Shown here: positions 26,303 through 35,073 of the stretch, piece by piece
Layout of the letters: each line of letters begins with the position of its first letter
How positions within the stretch are numbered: position 1 is the stretch's first letter
Assembly: GCA_027492635.1 (NCBI GenBank)
Contig: JAPUEH010000015.1
Coordinates: 9,254 to 59,020, forward strand
Source: Candidatus Saccharimonadota bacterium
Lineage (GTDB): Bacteria > Patescibacteriota > Saccharimonadia > Saccharimonadales > Saccharimonadaceae
DNA: 49,767 nt
Direction of reading: 5' to 3'
Made by a program: the position numbers and the translations under genes
The notes under the pieces: model-generated
Told to the model about the DNA's origin: nothing
Databases searched by the model: none
The model's input: the letters and a program-made list of their open reading frames with translations, nothing else

Positions 26303-26913
26303 TGGCTGACACTACGACAACCAAGAAGACGACCCTACCAAAGGAAGTTTTCGCAGTAGAAGTGCCAAACCACGAACTACTGAAGCTGGCGTATGATTCA
26401 TACCTGGCAAACAACCGTCTCGCAAGCGCAACTACGAAAACTCGCGGCGAAGTAAGCGGCGGCGGCAAAAAACCATGGAAGCAAAAAGGTACTGGCCGTG
26501 CACGTTTTGGTAGCACACGCAACCCAATCTGGCGCACAGGTGGTATCGTATTTGGTCCACGCGGCAACGAAAACTACACCAAGAAGCTCTCTAAGACTTC
26601 TAAGCGTGTAGCAGTGAAGCAGGCGCTGACGCTTGCAAACGAAGCCAAGAAAATCACCGTCGACGATATTAAAACAACTGGCAAAACTGCTGAAGTTGCA
26701 AAATATCTGACAGATAAAAAACTCGACCGCAAGGTACTTGTTGTTGCAGAGAAAACTCCAGAGTTGATTCGCGCAACTGGCAATATCCAAGCTGTTCGAC
26801 TTGTAAGTCCAAGCTTCATCAGTGTCTACGACGTGCTCAACGCCGATCACATTGTGATTAGTGCCAAAGCGCTCGACACTATCAAAGCATGGCTGGTAGG
26901 AGGAGAGGCATAA
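26302..26913 (+). CDS. rplD: Ribosomal protein L4 (uL4)
   Basis: L4 lines the peptide exit tunnel and in some bacteria represses its own operon. The 203-residue protein contains the tunnel-loop block TKTRGEVSGGGKKPWKQKGT then GRARFGSTRNPIWRTGGIVFGP, and the conserved C-terminal DVLNADHIVISAKALD. Both ends overlap neighbouring genes by TAATG. It is a candidate ligand for the leader structure upstream of rplC, by analogy with the E. coli S10 leader. Confidence 0.97.
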   Translation: MADTTTTKKTTLPKEVFAVEVPNHELLKLAYDSYLANNRLASATTKTRGEVSGGGKKPWKQKGTGRARFGSTRNPIWRTGGIVFGPRGNENYTKKLSKTSKRVAVKQALTLANEAKKITVDDIKTTGKTAEVAKYLTDKKLDRKVLVVAEKTPELIRATGNIQAVRLVSPSFISVYDVLNADHIVISAKALDTIKAWLVGGEA

Positions 26914-27233
26914 TGACACTCATTAGCGTTATCCCACGTGCGACTGAAAAGGCGTACACACAGATTACAGAAAAAAATACCTACATCTTCGACGTGCCTC
27001 TTACGGCCAACAAGCAGCAGATTGCTGAAGCTGTTGAAGCACAGTTTGAAGTCAAGGTTGCGGGTGTCAAAGTTGTTGTCCAACAAGGTAAAGCCGTTCG
27101 TTTTTCACGAGGCAAAAACCGCTATCCTGGTACAACGAAACGTAAAGACACCAAAAAAGCCTATGTAAAGCTTGCCGAGGGCAGCTCTATCCAGGTGTTT
27201 GAGCAACCAGCAGAAAGTGAGGAGAAGAAATAA
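26913..27233 (+). CDS. rplW: Ribosomal protein L23 (uL23)
   Basis: L23 sits at the tunnel exit and is the docking site for trigger factor and SRP. The 106-residue protein shows ISVIPRATEKAYTQ, NTYIFDVPLTANKQQIAEAVE and the basic loop GKNRYPGTTKRKDTKKAYVKL. The ATG at 26913 overlaps the rplD stop, with AGGAGG about 9 bases before; a longer in-frame start inside rplD is not needed. Confidence 0.96.
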   Translation: MTLISVIPRATEKAYTQITEKNTYIFDVPLTANKQQIAEAVEAQFEVKVAGVKVVVQQGKAVRFSRGKNRYPGTTKRKDTKKAYVKLAEGSSIQVFEQPAESEEKK

Positions 27234-28072
27234 TGCCGATTAAAGCATACAACCCAACTACTCCTGCACGTCGTGGTATGACAAGCCAAGATTTGAGCGA
27301 AATCACGACTAAGAAACCACTCAAAAGCTTGATTAAGACAAAAAAGCAAAATGCAGGCCGCAACAACCAAGGTCGCATTACTGTGCGTCACCGTGGTGGT
27401 GGTGTCAAGCGACACTATCGTTTGCTCAATCACAAATTGGCGGATGGTCTGGAGCTTACGATCGAAGAGATCGAATATGATCCAAACCGATCTGCGCGTA
27501 TTGCGCGTGTCAAAGATCAGCATGGTTTGTATCACTACATCTTGGCTGACACACAGATGCAAAAAGGCAAGAAAATCGCCAGCGGCGAAGAAGCACCTAT
27601 CGAAGCTTCAAACCGTATGCCACTTGCTCGTATCCCTGTCGGTACACAAATCTACGCTATCGAGCTCCAAAAGGGCAAGGGCGCACAGATGGTACGCAGC
27701 GCTGGTACAAAAGCACAGCTTATGGCTAAAGAAGGCGATTACGCGCAGATCAAATTGCCATCTGGCGAAGTTCGCCGCGTACGTCTAGAATGCGAAGCGA
27801 CTATCGGTGTGGTTGGCAACGTTCAGCACCAAAACGTCAAAATCGGTAGCGCAGGTCGCAAACGTCGCAAGGGTATTCGCCCAACTGTTCGTGGTGTCGT
27901 GATGAACGCCGCAGACCACCCACACGGTGGTGGTGACGGTGGACGTCATGGTAGTGGTAAACCACCACGCACACCATGGGGTCAGCTCACGCTCGGCTAT
28001 CGTACACGACGTCGCAAAGATACTGGCAAGCTTATTGTTAAAAGTCGCCATGATGCGAAGAGGAAGAGGTAA
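27233..28072 (+). CDS. rplB: Ribosomal protein L2 (uL2)
   Basis: L2 supports subunit joining and the peptidyl transferase centre. The 279-residue protein has IKAYNPTTPARRGMTSQDLS, GRNNQGRITVRHRGGGVKRH, RNPVD-type block VVMNAADHPHGGGDGGRHGS with the conserved His, and the basic C-terminal tail. The start overlaps the rplW stop (TAATG) with GAGGAG upstream. Confidence 0.98.
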   Translation: MPIKAYNPTTPARRGMTSQDLSEITTKKPLKSLIKTKKQNAGRNNQGRITVRHRGGGVKRHYRLLNHKLADGLELTIEEIEYDPNRSARIARVKDQHGLYHYILADTQMQKGKKIASGEEAPIEASNRMPLARIPVGTQIYAIELQKGKGAQMVRSAGTKAQLMAKEGDYAQIKLPSGEVRRVRLECEATIGVVGNVQHQNVKIGSAGRKRRKGIRPTVRGVVMNAADHPHGGGDGGRHGSGKPPRTPWGQLTLGYRTRRRKDTGKLIVKSRHDAKRKR

Positions 28073-28075
28073 GAT

Positions 28076-28342
28076 ATGAGTCGATCACTCAAGAAAGGTC
28101 CATTCGTCGACTTCAAGCTCGCGAAAAAAGTGGCGGCGCTTAGTTCAGACGATCGTACTGTTATCAAAACTTGGGCACGTGCAAGTACAATCACACCAGA
28201 TATGGTGGGTCGTACGATTGCCGTACACAACGGTCGTGTCCACGTACCTGTGTTTGTCACGGAAAATATGGTTGGCCACAAGCTCGGTGAGTTTAGCCCA
28301 ACTCGTAAGTTCCGCAAACACGGCGGAAAGGATAAAAAATAA
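28076..28342 (+). CDS. rpsS: Ribosomal protein S19 (uS19)
   Basis: S19 is in the 30S head next to S13. The 88-residue protein is standard: [55 protein letters not shown] and [14 protein letters not shown]. It starts 3 bases after rplB and overlaps rplV by TAATG. Confidence 0.97.
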   Translation: MSRSLKKGPFVDFKLAKKVAALSSDDRTVIKTWARASTITPDMVGRTIAVHNGRVHVPVFVTENMVGHKLGEFSPTRKFRKHGGKDKK

Positions 28343-28758
28343 TGGCTGAAGCAACGACAGTTCGTGCATACATCAAAGGCATCGACCTGACGCCACGAAA
28401 AGTGAGTGTTGTGGCAAGCCTCGTACGCGGCCGCAGCGTTGCCGATGCGTTGGTGATCTTGGATCACACGCCTCGCCGTGCTGCCAAGCCTGTACGCAAA
28501 GCGATTGCATCGGCTGCTGCCAATGCAACGAACAATCACGGCTTGGACGCCAAGACGCTTGAGATTACTACTCTCAGCGTGACAGCTGGTCCTCGCCTCA
28601 AGCGCTTTAAGCCGCACATGCGTGGCATGGCGCTACCTTTCCAGAAGAAAACGAGCCATATTTTGGTAGAAGTTACTGGTGCTGAGAAGCCAAAGAAAAA
28701 GCCAGCTGCCAAAAAAGCTGAGGCTGTAACACCAGCTAAGAAAGAAGAGGAGAAGTAG
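28342..28758 (+). CDS. rplV: Ribosomal protein L22 (uL22)
   Basis: L22 lines the exit tunnel with a long beta hairpin. The first 110 residues are the normal L22 domain (YIKGIDLTPRKVSVVASLVR, ASAAANATNNHGLDAKTLEI, GPRLKRFKPHMRGMALPFQK, TSHILVEV). The last 28 residues are a Lys/Ala/Glu-rich extension (KPKKKPAAKKAEAVTPAKK) that is not part of the core and is probably disordered. The start overlaps the rpsS stop. Confidence 0.96.
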   Translation: MAEATTVRAYIKGIDLTPRKVSVVASLVRGRSVADALVILDHTPRRAAKPVRKAIASAAANATNNHGLDAKTLEITTLSVTAGPRLKRFKPHMRGMALPFQKKTSHILVEVTGAEKPKKKPAAKKAEAVTPAKKEEEK

Positions 28759-28760
28759 AA

Positions 28761-29399
28761 ATGGGACAGAAAGTAAACCCAATTAGCTTCCGCCTGCAAG
28801 TTCACAAAAACTGGGATTCTCGCTGGTTTGCCAACAAGCGTGATTTTAGCAAGTGGCTCGCAGAAGATGTAAAAATTCGCGATACAATCGAAAAGAAATT
28901 TGCATCTCGCCCGACTATCGATCGCATCGAGATTGAACGCTCTGCCAATCAAGTGACTGTCACGATTCACACCGCAAAAGCAGGTGTGGTGATTGGTCGC
29001 GGCGGTGCAGGCGTGCAAGAGCTCAAATCGCAGCTCGAAAAAATCGCAAGCTTGCCTGTGCGTATCAACATCGAAGAAGTGAAGCGCCCAGAGCTTTCAG
29101 CGAAACTTGTTGCAGAAAACATCGCTCGCCAGCTTGAGCGCCGTATCAACTTCCGCCGCGCAGTCAAAATGTCTGCACAAAACACGATGAATGCTGGCGC
29201 TAAAGGTATTCGTATCGAGGTCGCAGGGCGACTCAACAACGCCGAAATGGCTCGCCGCGAAAAGGTAATCGAAGGCTCTGTGCCACTCCACACGCTCCGT
29301 GCGGATATCGATTTCCACTCAGCGCGTGCGATGTGCGCAGGTGTTGGTATCATCGGTGTAAAGGTATGGATTTACAAAGGTGAAAGGAGTGACGTCTAA
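28761..29399 (+). CDS. rpsC: Ribosomal protein S3 (uS3)
   Basis: S3 forms part of the mRNA entry channel. The 212-residue protein begins [13 protein letters not shown], has the KH-type block [20 protein letters not shown], and the C-terminal domain with [20 protein letters not shown] and [25 protein letters not shown] lies upstream of the start. The stop overlaps the rplP ATG. Confidence 0.97.
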   Translation: MGQKVNPISFRLQVHKNWDSRWFANKRDFSKWLAEDVKIRDTIEKKFASRPTIDRIEIERSANQVTVTIHTAKAGVVIGRGGAGVQELKSQLEKIASLPVRINIEEVKRPELSAKLVAENIARQLERRINFRRAVKMSAQNTMNAGAKGIRIEVAGRLNNAEMARREKVIEGSVPLHTLRADIDFHSARAMCAGVGIIGVKVWIYKGERSDV

Positions 29400-29812
29400 T
29401 GCTACTCCCTAAGAAAACCAAATACCGCAAGACGTTTAAAGGCAAAAACGATGGTGTCGCAACTCGCGGTAACTACATCGCTTTTGGTGATTATGCATTG
29501 CAGTCACAATCAAACAACGATGTGACGAGCCGCCAGATTGAGTCAGCTCGTCAGGCGATGACCCGCTACATCAAGCGTGGTGGTAAAATCTGGATTCGTA
29601 TCTTCCCACACACACCTGTTACCCGCAAGCCAGTCGGCCTCAAGATGGGTATGGGCAAGGGTAACCCTGAGTTTTTCGCAGCCAAGGTAAAAGCTGGTAC
29701 TGTGATGTTTGAAATGAAGGGTGTTGAGGAAGAAGTGGCACGAGAAGCAATGCGTCTCGCGGCTCACAAGCTACCAGTAAAAACTAAATTTATCAAGCGA
29801 GAGGAGGCGTAA
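29399..29812 (+). CDS. rplP: Ribosomal protein L16 (uL16)
   Basis: L16 lies near the A-site tRNA elbow and the peptidyl transferase centre. The 137-residue protein has [16 protein letters not shown], the [20 protein letters not shown] block with [20 protein letters not shown], and [20 protein letters not shown]. The start overlaps the rpsC stop. Confidence 0.97.
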   Translation: MLLPKKTKYRKTFKGKNDGVATRGNYIAFGDYALQSQSNNDVTSRQIESARQAMTRYIKRGGKIWIRIFPHTPVTRKPVGLKMGMGKGNPEFFAAKVKAGTVMFEMKGVEEEVAREAMRLAAHKLPVKTKFIKREEA

Positions 29813-29814
29813 CC

Positions 29815-30048
29815 ATGGCAAAAGCAGCTACAAAAGCGACTAAAGCTAAAGACGCAGCCGAAGTGAAATCTCTTGAGGATTTGCAAAAAGATCTGGCTGC
29901 AAAGCAGCTTGAAATCGTAGAAGCTCGCCGCGGACTTGCGGCTGGTGAATTGCAAAACCCACGAGTAATCACAAAAACTCGCAAAGAAATTGCGCGCCTG
30001 CACACTGCAATCCGAGCAGCTGAGCTGGCCGAGAAGGGAGATAAGTAA
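29815..30048 (+). CDS. rpmC: Ribosomal protein L29 (uL29)
   Basis: L29 is a small helical protein near the tunnel exit beside L23. The 77-residue product has an Ala/Lys-rich N-terminal extension ([18 protein letters not shown]) followed by the core [20 protein letters not shown] and [27 protein letters not shown] precedes the ATG by about 6 bases. It lies between rplP and rpsQ, its usual position. Confidence 0.93.
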   Translation: MAKAATKATKAKDAAEVKSLEDLQKDLAAKQLEIVEARRGLAAGELQNPRVITKTRKEIARLHTAIRAAELAEKGDK

Positions 30049-30049
30049 T

Positions 30050-30334
30050 ATGGCCAAGACATTGACTGGTATCGTGACTTCGGACAGCCGCGACAAGACT
30101 ATTACCGTCACTGTAACTAGTCGTGAAACGCACCCACTCTATGGCAAGCAGTATACTGTGAGTCGTAAATACACTGCACACGACGAAAACAACGAAGCCA
30201 AAAATGGCGACAAGGTTCGTATCATCGAGACTCGTCCTATTTCTAAGACAAAATCTTTCAAGCTTGACCTCATCGAAGAGAAATCTCGTGGTTCTGTAGA
30301 GCTCAAAGAAGATATCGAGGAGGTGAGTGCGTAA
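30050..30334 (+). CDS. rpsQ: Ribosomal protein S17 (uS17)
   Basis: S17 is an early-assembly 30S protein with an OB fold. The 94-residue protein begins [20 protein letters not shown] and carries [20 protein letters not shown] and [20 protein letters not shown]. The ATG at 30050 is one base after the rpmC stop; a longer in-frame start inside rpmC is rejected. It overlaps rplN by TAATG. Confidence 0.96.
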   Translation: MAKTLTGIVTSDSRDKTITVTVTSRETHPLYGKQYTVSRKYTAHDENNEAKNGDKVRIIETRPISKTKSFKLDLIEEKSRGSVELKEDIEEVSA

Positions 30335-30702
30335 TGTTGCAACAAGAATCACGCATCAAGATCACCGATAACAGCGGTGCCAAAGAGGCATTGATTATCC
30401 GTGTGCTTGGTGGTACACGTCGTCGTTTTGCGGGTGTTGGCGATATTGTTGTCGTTACAATCAAGGATGCCAATCCTGGCGGTAACATCAAGAAGAAAAC
30501 GGTGCAAAAAGCCGTGATCGTGCGCACACGCAACCAAATCAAACGAAAAGACGGTTCGACCATCGCATTTGACGACAACGCAGCTGTGATTATCGGTGAA
30601 GATAAGAATCCAAAGGCGACACGTATTTTTGGACCTGTACCACGCGAACTGCGCGATATGGGTTACGCGAAAATCATTAGCTTGGCTCCGGAGGTACTCT
30701 AG
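30334..30702 (+). CDS. rplN: Ribosomal protein L14 (uL14)
   Basis: L14 is at the subunit interface. The 122-residue protein is highly conserved: [70 protein letters not shown] and [10 protein letters not shown]. The start overlaps the rpsQ stop. Confidence 0.97.
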   Translation: MLQQESRIKITDNSGAKEALIIRVLGGTRRRFAGVGDIVVVTIKDANPGGNIKKKTVQKAVIVRTRNQIKRKDGSTIAFDDNAAVIIGEDKNPKATRIFGPVPRELRDMGYAKIISLAPEVL

Positions 30703-30703
30703 T

Positions 30704-31024
30704 ATGGCACGTATTCGCAAAGACGATATCGTCAAACTCGTAAGTGGTACGCACAAAGGTAAGACCGGTAAGGTCGTGGCCGTGCTGCCTAAAAAAGACG
30801 CAGTCCTCATCGAAGGCGTGGGTGTTGGTAGCCGCAAGGTCAAGCCAAGCCAGCTCAACCCTCGTGGCGGCGTCAAAGATATTCATGTACCAACTCCGCT
30901 CTCAAAGGTTGCGCTCGTCGTTGACGAAAAAGCTGCTACGAGTAGCCGTGTTGGCTACAGGAAAAATGATGACGGCAAGACAGTCCGTGTCGCTCGTCAA
31001 CTAAAAAATAAGGAGATTAAATAA
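30704..31024 (+). CDS. rplX: Ribosomal protein L24 (uL24)
   Basis: L24 initiates 50S assembly. The 106-residue protein has the KOW segment IRKDDIVKLVSGTHKGKTGK, the block VNPRGG-like SQLNPRGGVKDIHVPTPLSK and a basic C-terminus. The ATG at 30704 has GGAGG about 10 bases upstream and is one base after the rplN stop. Confidence 0.95.
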   Translation: MARIRKDDIVKLVSGTHKGKTGKVVAVLPKKDAVLIEGVGVGSRKVKPSQLNPRGGVKDIHVPTPLSKVALVVDEKAATSSRVGYRKNDDGKTVRVARQLKNKEIK

Positions 31025-31611
31025 TGGCTACAGCTACCAAAAGTACTGCCTACACTCCTCGTCTGAAAGCTTTGTATGACACTCAGGTGCGCAAAGAACT
31101 CCAGACCGAACTCGGACTCGAGAATGTACACCAAGTACCAAAGCTCGAGAAAATTGTCGTGAGCGTAGGACTTGGCAAGAACAAAGATGACAAACGTCAT
31201 TACGAAGTGGTAAAAAACACTTTGACAAAAATCACTGGTCAAGCGCCTATTGACCGCATGGCAAAGAAATCTATCGCTGGTTTCAAGATTCGTGCAGGCA
31301 TGAACCGCATTGGTATCAGTGTGACGCTTCGCGGCGCCAACATGTATGAATTCCTCGACCGTTTTGTCAACGTGGCGATGCCTCGTATCCGTGACTTCCA
31401 CGGTGTCGGCGCAAAAGCATTTGACAAGGGCGGTAACTACAACGTCGGTATCAATGATCAGTCGATCTTCCCAGAACTCACGTTTGAAGAGACGCAAGTA
31501 ATCCACGGCCTGCAAGTGACATTTGTTATCGACAATGAAGACAAGGCTCATAGCCGTGCACTGCTCGAAAAATTCGGCGTACCGTTTGAAAAAGAAGGAG
31601 GACGACGCTAA
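31024..31611 (+). CDS. rplE: Ribosomal protein L5 (uL5)
   Basis: L5 binds 5S rRNA and contacts S13 in bridge B1b. The 195-residue protein shows [72 protein letters not shown] and the C-terminal [20 protein letters not shown]. Both ends overlap neighbours by TAATG. Confidence 0.97.
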   Translation: MATATKSTAYTPRLKALYDTQVRKELQTELGLENVHQVPKLEKIVVSVGLGKNKDDKRHYEVVKNTLTKITGQAPIDRMAKKSIAGFKIRAGMNRIGISVTLRGANMYEFLDRFVNVAMPRIRDFHGVGAKAFDKGGNYNVGINDQSIFPELTFEETQVIHGLQVTFVIDNEDKAHSRALLEKFGVPFEKEGGRR

Positions 31612-31880
31612 TGGCTAAGAAATCAGCAATCGCACGCGATGAAAAGCGCAAGAAGATGATTCTCAAAAACGCTGCAAAGCGTGCTGAACTCAAAGAGATG
31701 GGCGATCAGGATGGTTTGCAGAAACTTCCTCGCAATTCGAGCCCAACTCGCTGGAAAAACCGTGATGTATTGAGCGGTCGTCCGCATGCCTACATGCGCC
31801 GATTTGGTCTCAATCGTATTAACTTCCGTCAACTGGCATCAGAAGGCAAGATTCCAGGCGTACGAAAGAGTAGTTGGTAA
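31611..31880 (+). CDS. rpsN: Ribosomal protein S14, zinc-independent form (uS14)
   Basis: S14 is in the 30S head. At 89 residues it belongs to the longer, cysteine-free class: [40 protein letters not shown] and the conserved [21 protein letters not shown]. The CxxC...CxxC zinc ribbon of the short form is absent. That agrees with the cysteine-free L36 and RpoC in the same window. The start overlaps the rplE stop. Confidence 0.96.
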   Translation: MAKKSAIARDEKRKKMILKNAAKRAELKEMGDQDGLQKLPRNSSPTRWKNRDVLSGRPHAYMRRFGLNRINFRQLASEGKIPGVRKSSW

Positions 31881-31898
31881 AAGGAAGGAGCTAAAGAT

Positions 31899-32300
31899 AT
31901 GTCAATGCAAACTACAGATCCAATCGCCGACCTTTTGACTCGTATTCGTAACGCAAAAATGGTTGGTAAAACAGAAGTTCGCGTCCCAGCGAGCAAGATG
32001 AAAGAAGTGATTGCCAAGCAACTCGTCAAAAGCGGCTACCTTACAGCCGTCAAGCGCGAAGCTGGCAAGCCACGCGACACGCTGGTCGTGACCATCAACA
32101 AAGATGGCGAAAACAGCACCATCAACGAGATCACTCGTCTCAGTAAGCCTGGCCGACGTGTCTACGTCAAAGCCGACGAAATCCCCCGTGTCAAAAGCGG
32201 TCGTGGTATCGTGCTTGTCTCTACGTCGAAGGGTGTGGTGACTGGTCAAGAAGCTGTCAAGCAGCGACTTGGTGGAGAGCTGTTGCTTAAGGTGTACTAG
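31899..32300 (+). CDS. rpsH: Ribosomal protein S8 (uS8)
   Basis: S8 binds the central domain of 16S rRNA and represses the spc operon in E. coli. The 133-residue protein has TTDPIADLLTRIRNAKMVGK and the C-terminal block KSGRGIVLVSTSKGVVTGQE. AAGGAG lies about 10 bases before the ATG; a second in-frame ATG is two codons on. It is the last gene of this transcription unit: a terminator follows, and rplF, normally next, is 1.3 kb away under its own promoter. Confidence 0.96.
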   Translation: MSMQTTDPIADLLTRIRNAKMVGKTEVRVPASKMKEVIAKQLVKSGYLTAVKREAGKPRDTLVVTINKDGENSTINEITRLSKPGRRVYVKADEIPRVKSGRGIVLVSTSKGVVTGQEAVKQRLGGELLLKVY

Positions 32301-32318
32301 CACTAAAAACTAGGCATC

Positions 32319-32351
32319 AAAAACAACTCCGTACTTACGGGGTTGTTTTTT
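32319..32351 (+). terminator. Terminator of the rplC-rpsH operon
   Basis: A 14-bp stem with one G-U pair (32319-32332 with 32337-32350, core CAACTCCGT/ACGGGGTTG) closes a 4-base loop and ends in six T. Confidence 0.92.
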
Positions 32352-32400
32352 AGACTGGTAGTTACTCTGTTGTCTTGGTATCTTGTGATATGATGAAGCT

Positions 32401-32772
32401 ATGTCTAAAATGAGCTATGAAAAACATGAGGAGCCAGAGCGTCAAGGTATGATAGTGAAAAGTGAGCGAGCGTTGTTCGTGACATTCGCTGCAATGTCTG
32501 GTATTCTCTCTTTTTGTGCAGGAAGTGATGACGATAGCAGGGGTATTTACGATAGTTATTTTCCATGGTTCATTTGCCGAGTGTAATCCAACACTGCAAG
32601 AGTTACTCAGGGAATATGCATAGGCGCGATTAATGCAGTATATAGTATCTTGCCATTTGAGCTTGCTCTTGGCTATATTCTTGTGGCTAGTGCAATAGGT
32701 GCTATTGGCGAAGCTTTTGTAGGATATGCTGCAGCAAGACTCAATAGGACTTCGAATGATTTCTCTGGTTAA
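32401..32772 (+). pseudogene. Probable frameshifted small membrane-protein gene
   Basis: An intact-looking start (extended -10 TGA-TATGAT at 32386-32394, ATG at 32401) opens a frame that stops at 32586. Membrane-protein-like coding continues in the +1 frame (VQEVMTIAGVFTIVIFHGSF, about 32516-32578) and then returns to the first frame (GAINAVYSILPFELALGYIL then VASAIGAIGEAFVGYAAARL, to TAA 32770-32772). The first shift falls at a run of five T (32511-32515); the second lies somewhere in 32585-32620. Joined together they would give a protein of about 120 residues with three hydrophobic segments. This could be a decayed gene or an assembly error. The family is unknown. The rest of the 32301-32848 gap shows only the operon terminator. 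Confidence 0.45.
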
Positions 32773-32848
32773 TAGACTAATCTTTAAGCGCAATACAGTT
32801 AAAATGTGCATGAATAATGCGTACCTGAAAATTGAAGTGAATTAAGAT

Positions 32849-33334
32849 CTACTTATAGACATTTGTTGAGTGAACGCGTGCAACAATGCAGCGTTCTGGT
32901 TTAGTTTCGGGACGACAAGGCGATGCATATACTGGCTTGTATGCATAGTCACGAGCCTCTGATGTTTCAAATGATACGATAAAGCCCCTGTTATTTACAC
33001 TGTCCGTCTGTATCAATATTGCGCTAGTTTCGGAGGATACCTGGATGTAGTATTTAGTAGTTGCATTGAGATTCTTTGCCGTCTCTTCAATGATTTTAGT
33101 TTTGTCTCCCTCTGCGGCATAGACATATTCATTATTGCACGACGTTACTTGGATGAACTTACAGAAGGGACTGGGATGTTCAACGTTGATGAGCTGTAGT
33201 GGCGATAGCCTCATGGCTCCAGCCTGGACAGCTGTTCGAACTATGAAAGGAGTAAGGAGAATAAACAATATCATAGTTAAGGTGATAGTTACGAGGAGTG
33301 TAACTCCAGCGATAAGAACTTTTCGACTGGCCAT
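32849..33334 (-). CDS. Small single-pass membrane protein, unknown function
   Basis: This 161-residue protein has one strong membrane segment (about residues 6-28, VLIAGVTLLVTITLTMILF) and an extracytoplasmic domain with four Cys (FCKF, TSCNN, ASPCRP, RCIV) that could form disulphides. No family is recognised. The ATG at 33334 is set by TGC-TATACT, whose -10 (33346-33341, minus strand) ends 6 bases upstream; there is no Shine-Dalgarno site. The gene lies in an AT-rich island inside the spc cluster, opposite in direction to the ribosomal genes. Confidence 0.65.
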   Translation of the reverse strand: MASRKVLIAGVTLLVTITLTMILFILLTPFIVRTAVQAGAMRLSPLQLINVEHPSPFCKFIQVTSCNNEYVYAAEGDKTKIIEETAKNLNATTKYYIQVSSETSAILIQTDSVNNRGFIVSFETSEARDYAYKPVYASPCRPETKPERCIVARVHSTNVYK

Positions 33335-33408
33335 AGCAAGAGTATAGCACATATTGTCTAGAGGTGTTCTTGGTATAGCACATTGTTATCGCACTCGATG
33401 ACTATTTC

Positions 33409-33437
33409 TTGTATTTATTTACTTCACGTGGTACAAT
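33409..33437 (+). promoter_or_regulatory. rplF operon promoter
   Basis: TTGTAT (33409-33414), a 17-bp spacer and the extended -10 TGG-TACAAT (33432-33437) lie upstream of rplF. The leader is about 135 bases and holds two hairpins: AAATC-ggga-GATTT near 33461-33474 and a perfect 8-bp stem ATTCTGAA/TTCAGAAT (33497-33504, 33510-33517). Confidence 0.7.
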
Positions 33438-33579
33438 TACCTAGATATAAATTTGCGAGTGAAATCGGGAGATTTTGCGCTCATTATGCGGCGTGGATTC
33501 TGAAATAAATTCAGAATGACCGGTGTGTAATGTCAGCCGTAAAAACAAACATTTCGCTTGCCAGTAACGAAAGGTAAGT

Positions 33580-34113
33580 ATGAGTCGAATCGGAAAACTA
33601 CCAATTCAGGTTCCAAGTGGCGTGACAATCACGGTCGATTCAGATGTTATCAAGGTGACAGGCGCCAAAGGCGAGCTCACCGTACCGCATCTGAGTGACG
33701 TGACAGTCAGCCTCGAAGACGGCGTAGCAACAGTTACCCGCAACAACGAAGAGCGTATTGCTCGTGCGCAGCATGGTCTGCAGCGATCACTGCTCAACAA
33801 CGCCGTAGAAGGCGTGACAAAAGGCTTTGAGAAAAAACTCGAAGTCAACGGCGTAGGCTTCCGCGTGGCAATGAGCGGCCCGGATCTAGAGATGGCGCTT
33901 GGCTTTAGCCACCCAGTGAAGTACAAAGCTCCAGCTGGTATCACCATCACTACAGACAAAATGAACATCACCGTATCTGGTATCGACAAGCAACAAGTTG
34001 GTCAGGCTGCGGCAGAAATTCGTGCACTTAAGAAGCCTGAGCCGTACAAGGGCAAGGGTATTAAATATGCCGATGAGCAGATTCTGCGCAAGGCAGGAAA
34101 GGCTGGTAAGTAA
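33580..34113 (+). CDS. rplF: Ribosomal protein L6 (uL6)
   Basis: L6 lies near the factor-binding site of the 50S. The 177-residue protein begins MSRIGKLPIQVPSGVTITVD, has the repeated beta-module with VEGVTKGFEKKLEVNGVGFR and ends with KKPEPYKGKGIKYADEQILR. AAAGG lies upstream of the start. It heads a four-gene unit with rplR, rpsE and rplO. Confidence 0.97.
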   Translation: MSRIGKLPIQVPSGVTITVDSDVIKVTGAKGELTVPHLSDVTVSLEDGVATVTRNNEERIARAQHGLQRSLLNNAVEGVTKGFEKKLEVNGVGFRVAMSGPDLEMALGFSHPVKYKAPAGITITTDKMNITVSGIDKQQVGQAAAEIRALKKPEPYKGKGIKYADEQILRKAGKAGK

Positions 34114-34115
34114 TT

Positions 34116-34469
34116 ATGGCAGATCTCGCTAAAAAGCAGCTCAACAAAAGTCTTCGCAAAGGCCGTGTTCGCGCTAAAGTATCTGGTACTGCCGAGCGTC
34201 CACGCCTCACTGTTACGATCAGCAACACGCATGTGAGCGCGCAGCTGATCGACGACGCCAAAGGTCACACTGTGGCGGCTGCAACAACTGTCGGCGCAAA
34301 AGCAACTGGTAGCAAGTCTGAACTCGCTGCAAAAGTTGGTGCGGATATCGCCAAGAAGGCAAAGAAACTAAAGATTACAAGTGTAGTATTCGACCGCAAT
34401 GGTCGCCGTTATGCTGGCCGCCTGAGCGCGCTTGCCGACGCTGCACGCAAAGAAGGATTGGAGTTCTAG
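34116..34469 (+). CDS. rplR: Ribosomal protein L18 (uL18)
   Basis: L18 binds 5S rRNA with L5. The 117-residue protein has a basic N-terminus, then RVRAKVSGTAERPRLTVTIS, NTHVSAQLIDDAKGHTVAAA and the C-terminal VVFDRNGRRYAGRLSALADA-ARKEGLEF. It starts 2 bases after the rplF stop. Confidence 0.96.
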   Translation: MADLAKKQLNKSLRKGRVRAKVSGTAERPRLTVTISNTHVSAQLIDDAKGHTVAAATTVGAKATGSKSELAAKVGADIAKKAKKLKITSVVFDRNGRRYAGRLSALADAARKEGLEF

Positions 34470-34470
34470 T

Positions 34471-35073
34471 ATGGCTGAAGCACAAGCAGCAGCAACTACT
34501 ACCCCTCGCCAAGACAACCGCGGTCGCGGTGGTCAGCGTGGTGGTCGTCGCGATGACCGACGAAATGCCCCAGAGGCACCAAAAGAATTTGAAGAAGTGG
34601 TGATTAACATCGACCGTGTGGCTCGTGTGGTCAAGGGCGGTCGACGCTTCCGCTTCAAAGCTCTCGTTGTTGTGGGCAACCGCAAGGACAAAGTTGGTGT
34701 CGGCGTGAGCAAAGGCCAAGACGTCCAGACGGCGATTGCCAAAGCAACTGATGTTGCCAAGAAAAACCTCATCACTGTGCCACTTCAGGGCGATACAATC
34801 CCGCATGATGCAGAGGTAAAGGTGAGCGGCGCACAAGTGCTCATTAAACCAGCTGCGCCTGGTACCGGTGTAATCGCTGGCGGTGTTGTTCGCCAAATCA
34901 TCGGCGTGACAGGTATCCGCAACATGCTTTCAAAAAGCCTTGGCTCTACCAACAAAGTCAACATCGCGTATGCGACTATCGACGCACTCAAGACGCTCGT
35001 ACCACGCGACCAGTGGCTAAACGCGCCTAAAAAAGCAGCTCCTAAAAAGGCTGCCAAAGAGGAGACTAAATAA
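34471..35073 (+). CDS. rpsE: Ribosomal protein S5 (uS5)
   Basis: S5 is at the mRNA entry site and affects decoding accuracy. The 200-residue protein has an Arg/Gly-rich N-terminal extension (about 35 residues), then VVINIDRVARVVKGGRRFRF, KVGVGVSKGQDVQTAIAKAT, GTGVIAGGVVRQIIGVTGIR and a Lys/Ala-rich tail. The ATG at 34471 is one base after rplR. The next gene is rplO, directly abutting, so rpmD (L30), which normally lies between, is missing. Confidence 0.97.
   Translation: MAEAQAAATTTPRQDNRGRGGQRGGRRDDRRNAPEAPKEFEEVVINIDRVARVVKGGRRFRFKALVVVGNRKDKVGVGVSKGQDVQTAIAKATDVAKKNLITVPLQGDTIPHDAEVKVSGAQVLIKPAAPGTGVIAGGVVRQIIGVTGIRNMLSKSLGSTNKVNIAYATIDALKTLVPRDQWLNAPKKAAPKKAAKEETK

Noticed and set aside
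32362-32811. Minus-strand 149-codon ORF opposite the probable pseudogene
   Set aside because: It has no promoter or ribosome-binding site, and the plus-strand frames give a better membrane-protein pattern behind an extended -10.
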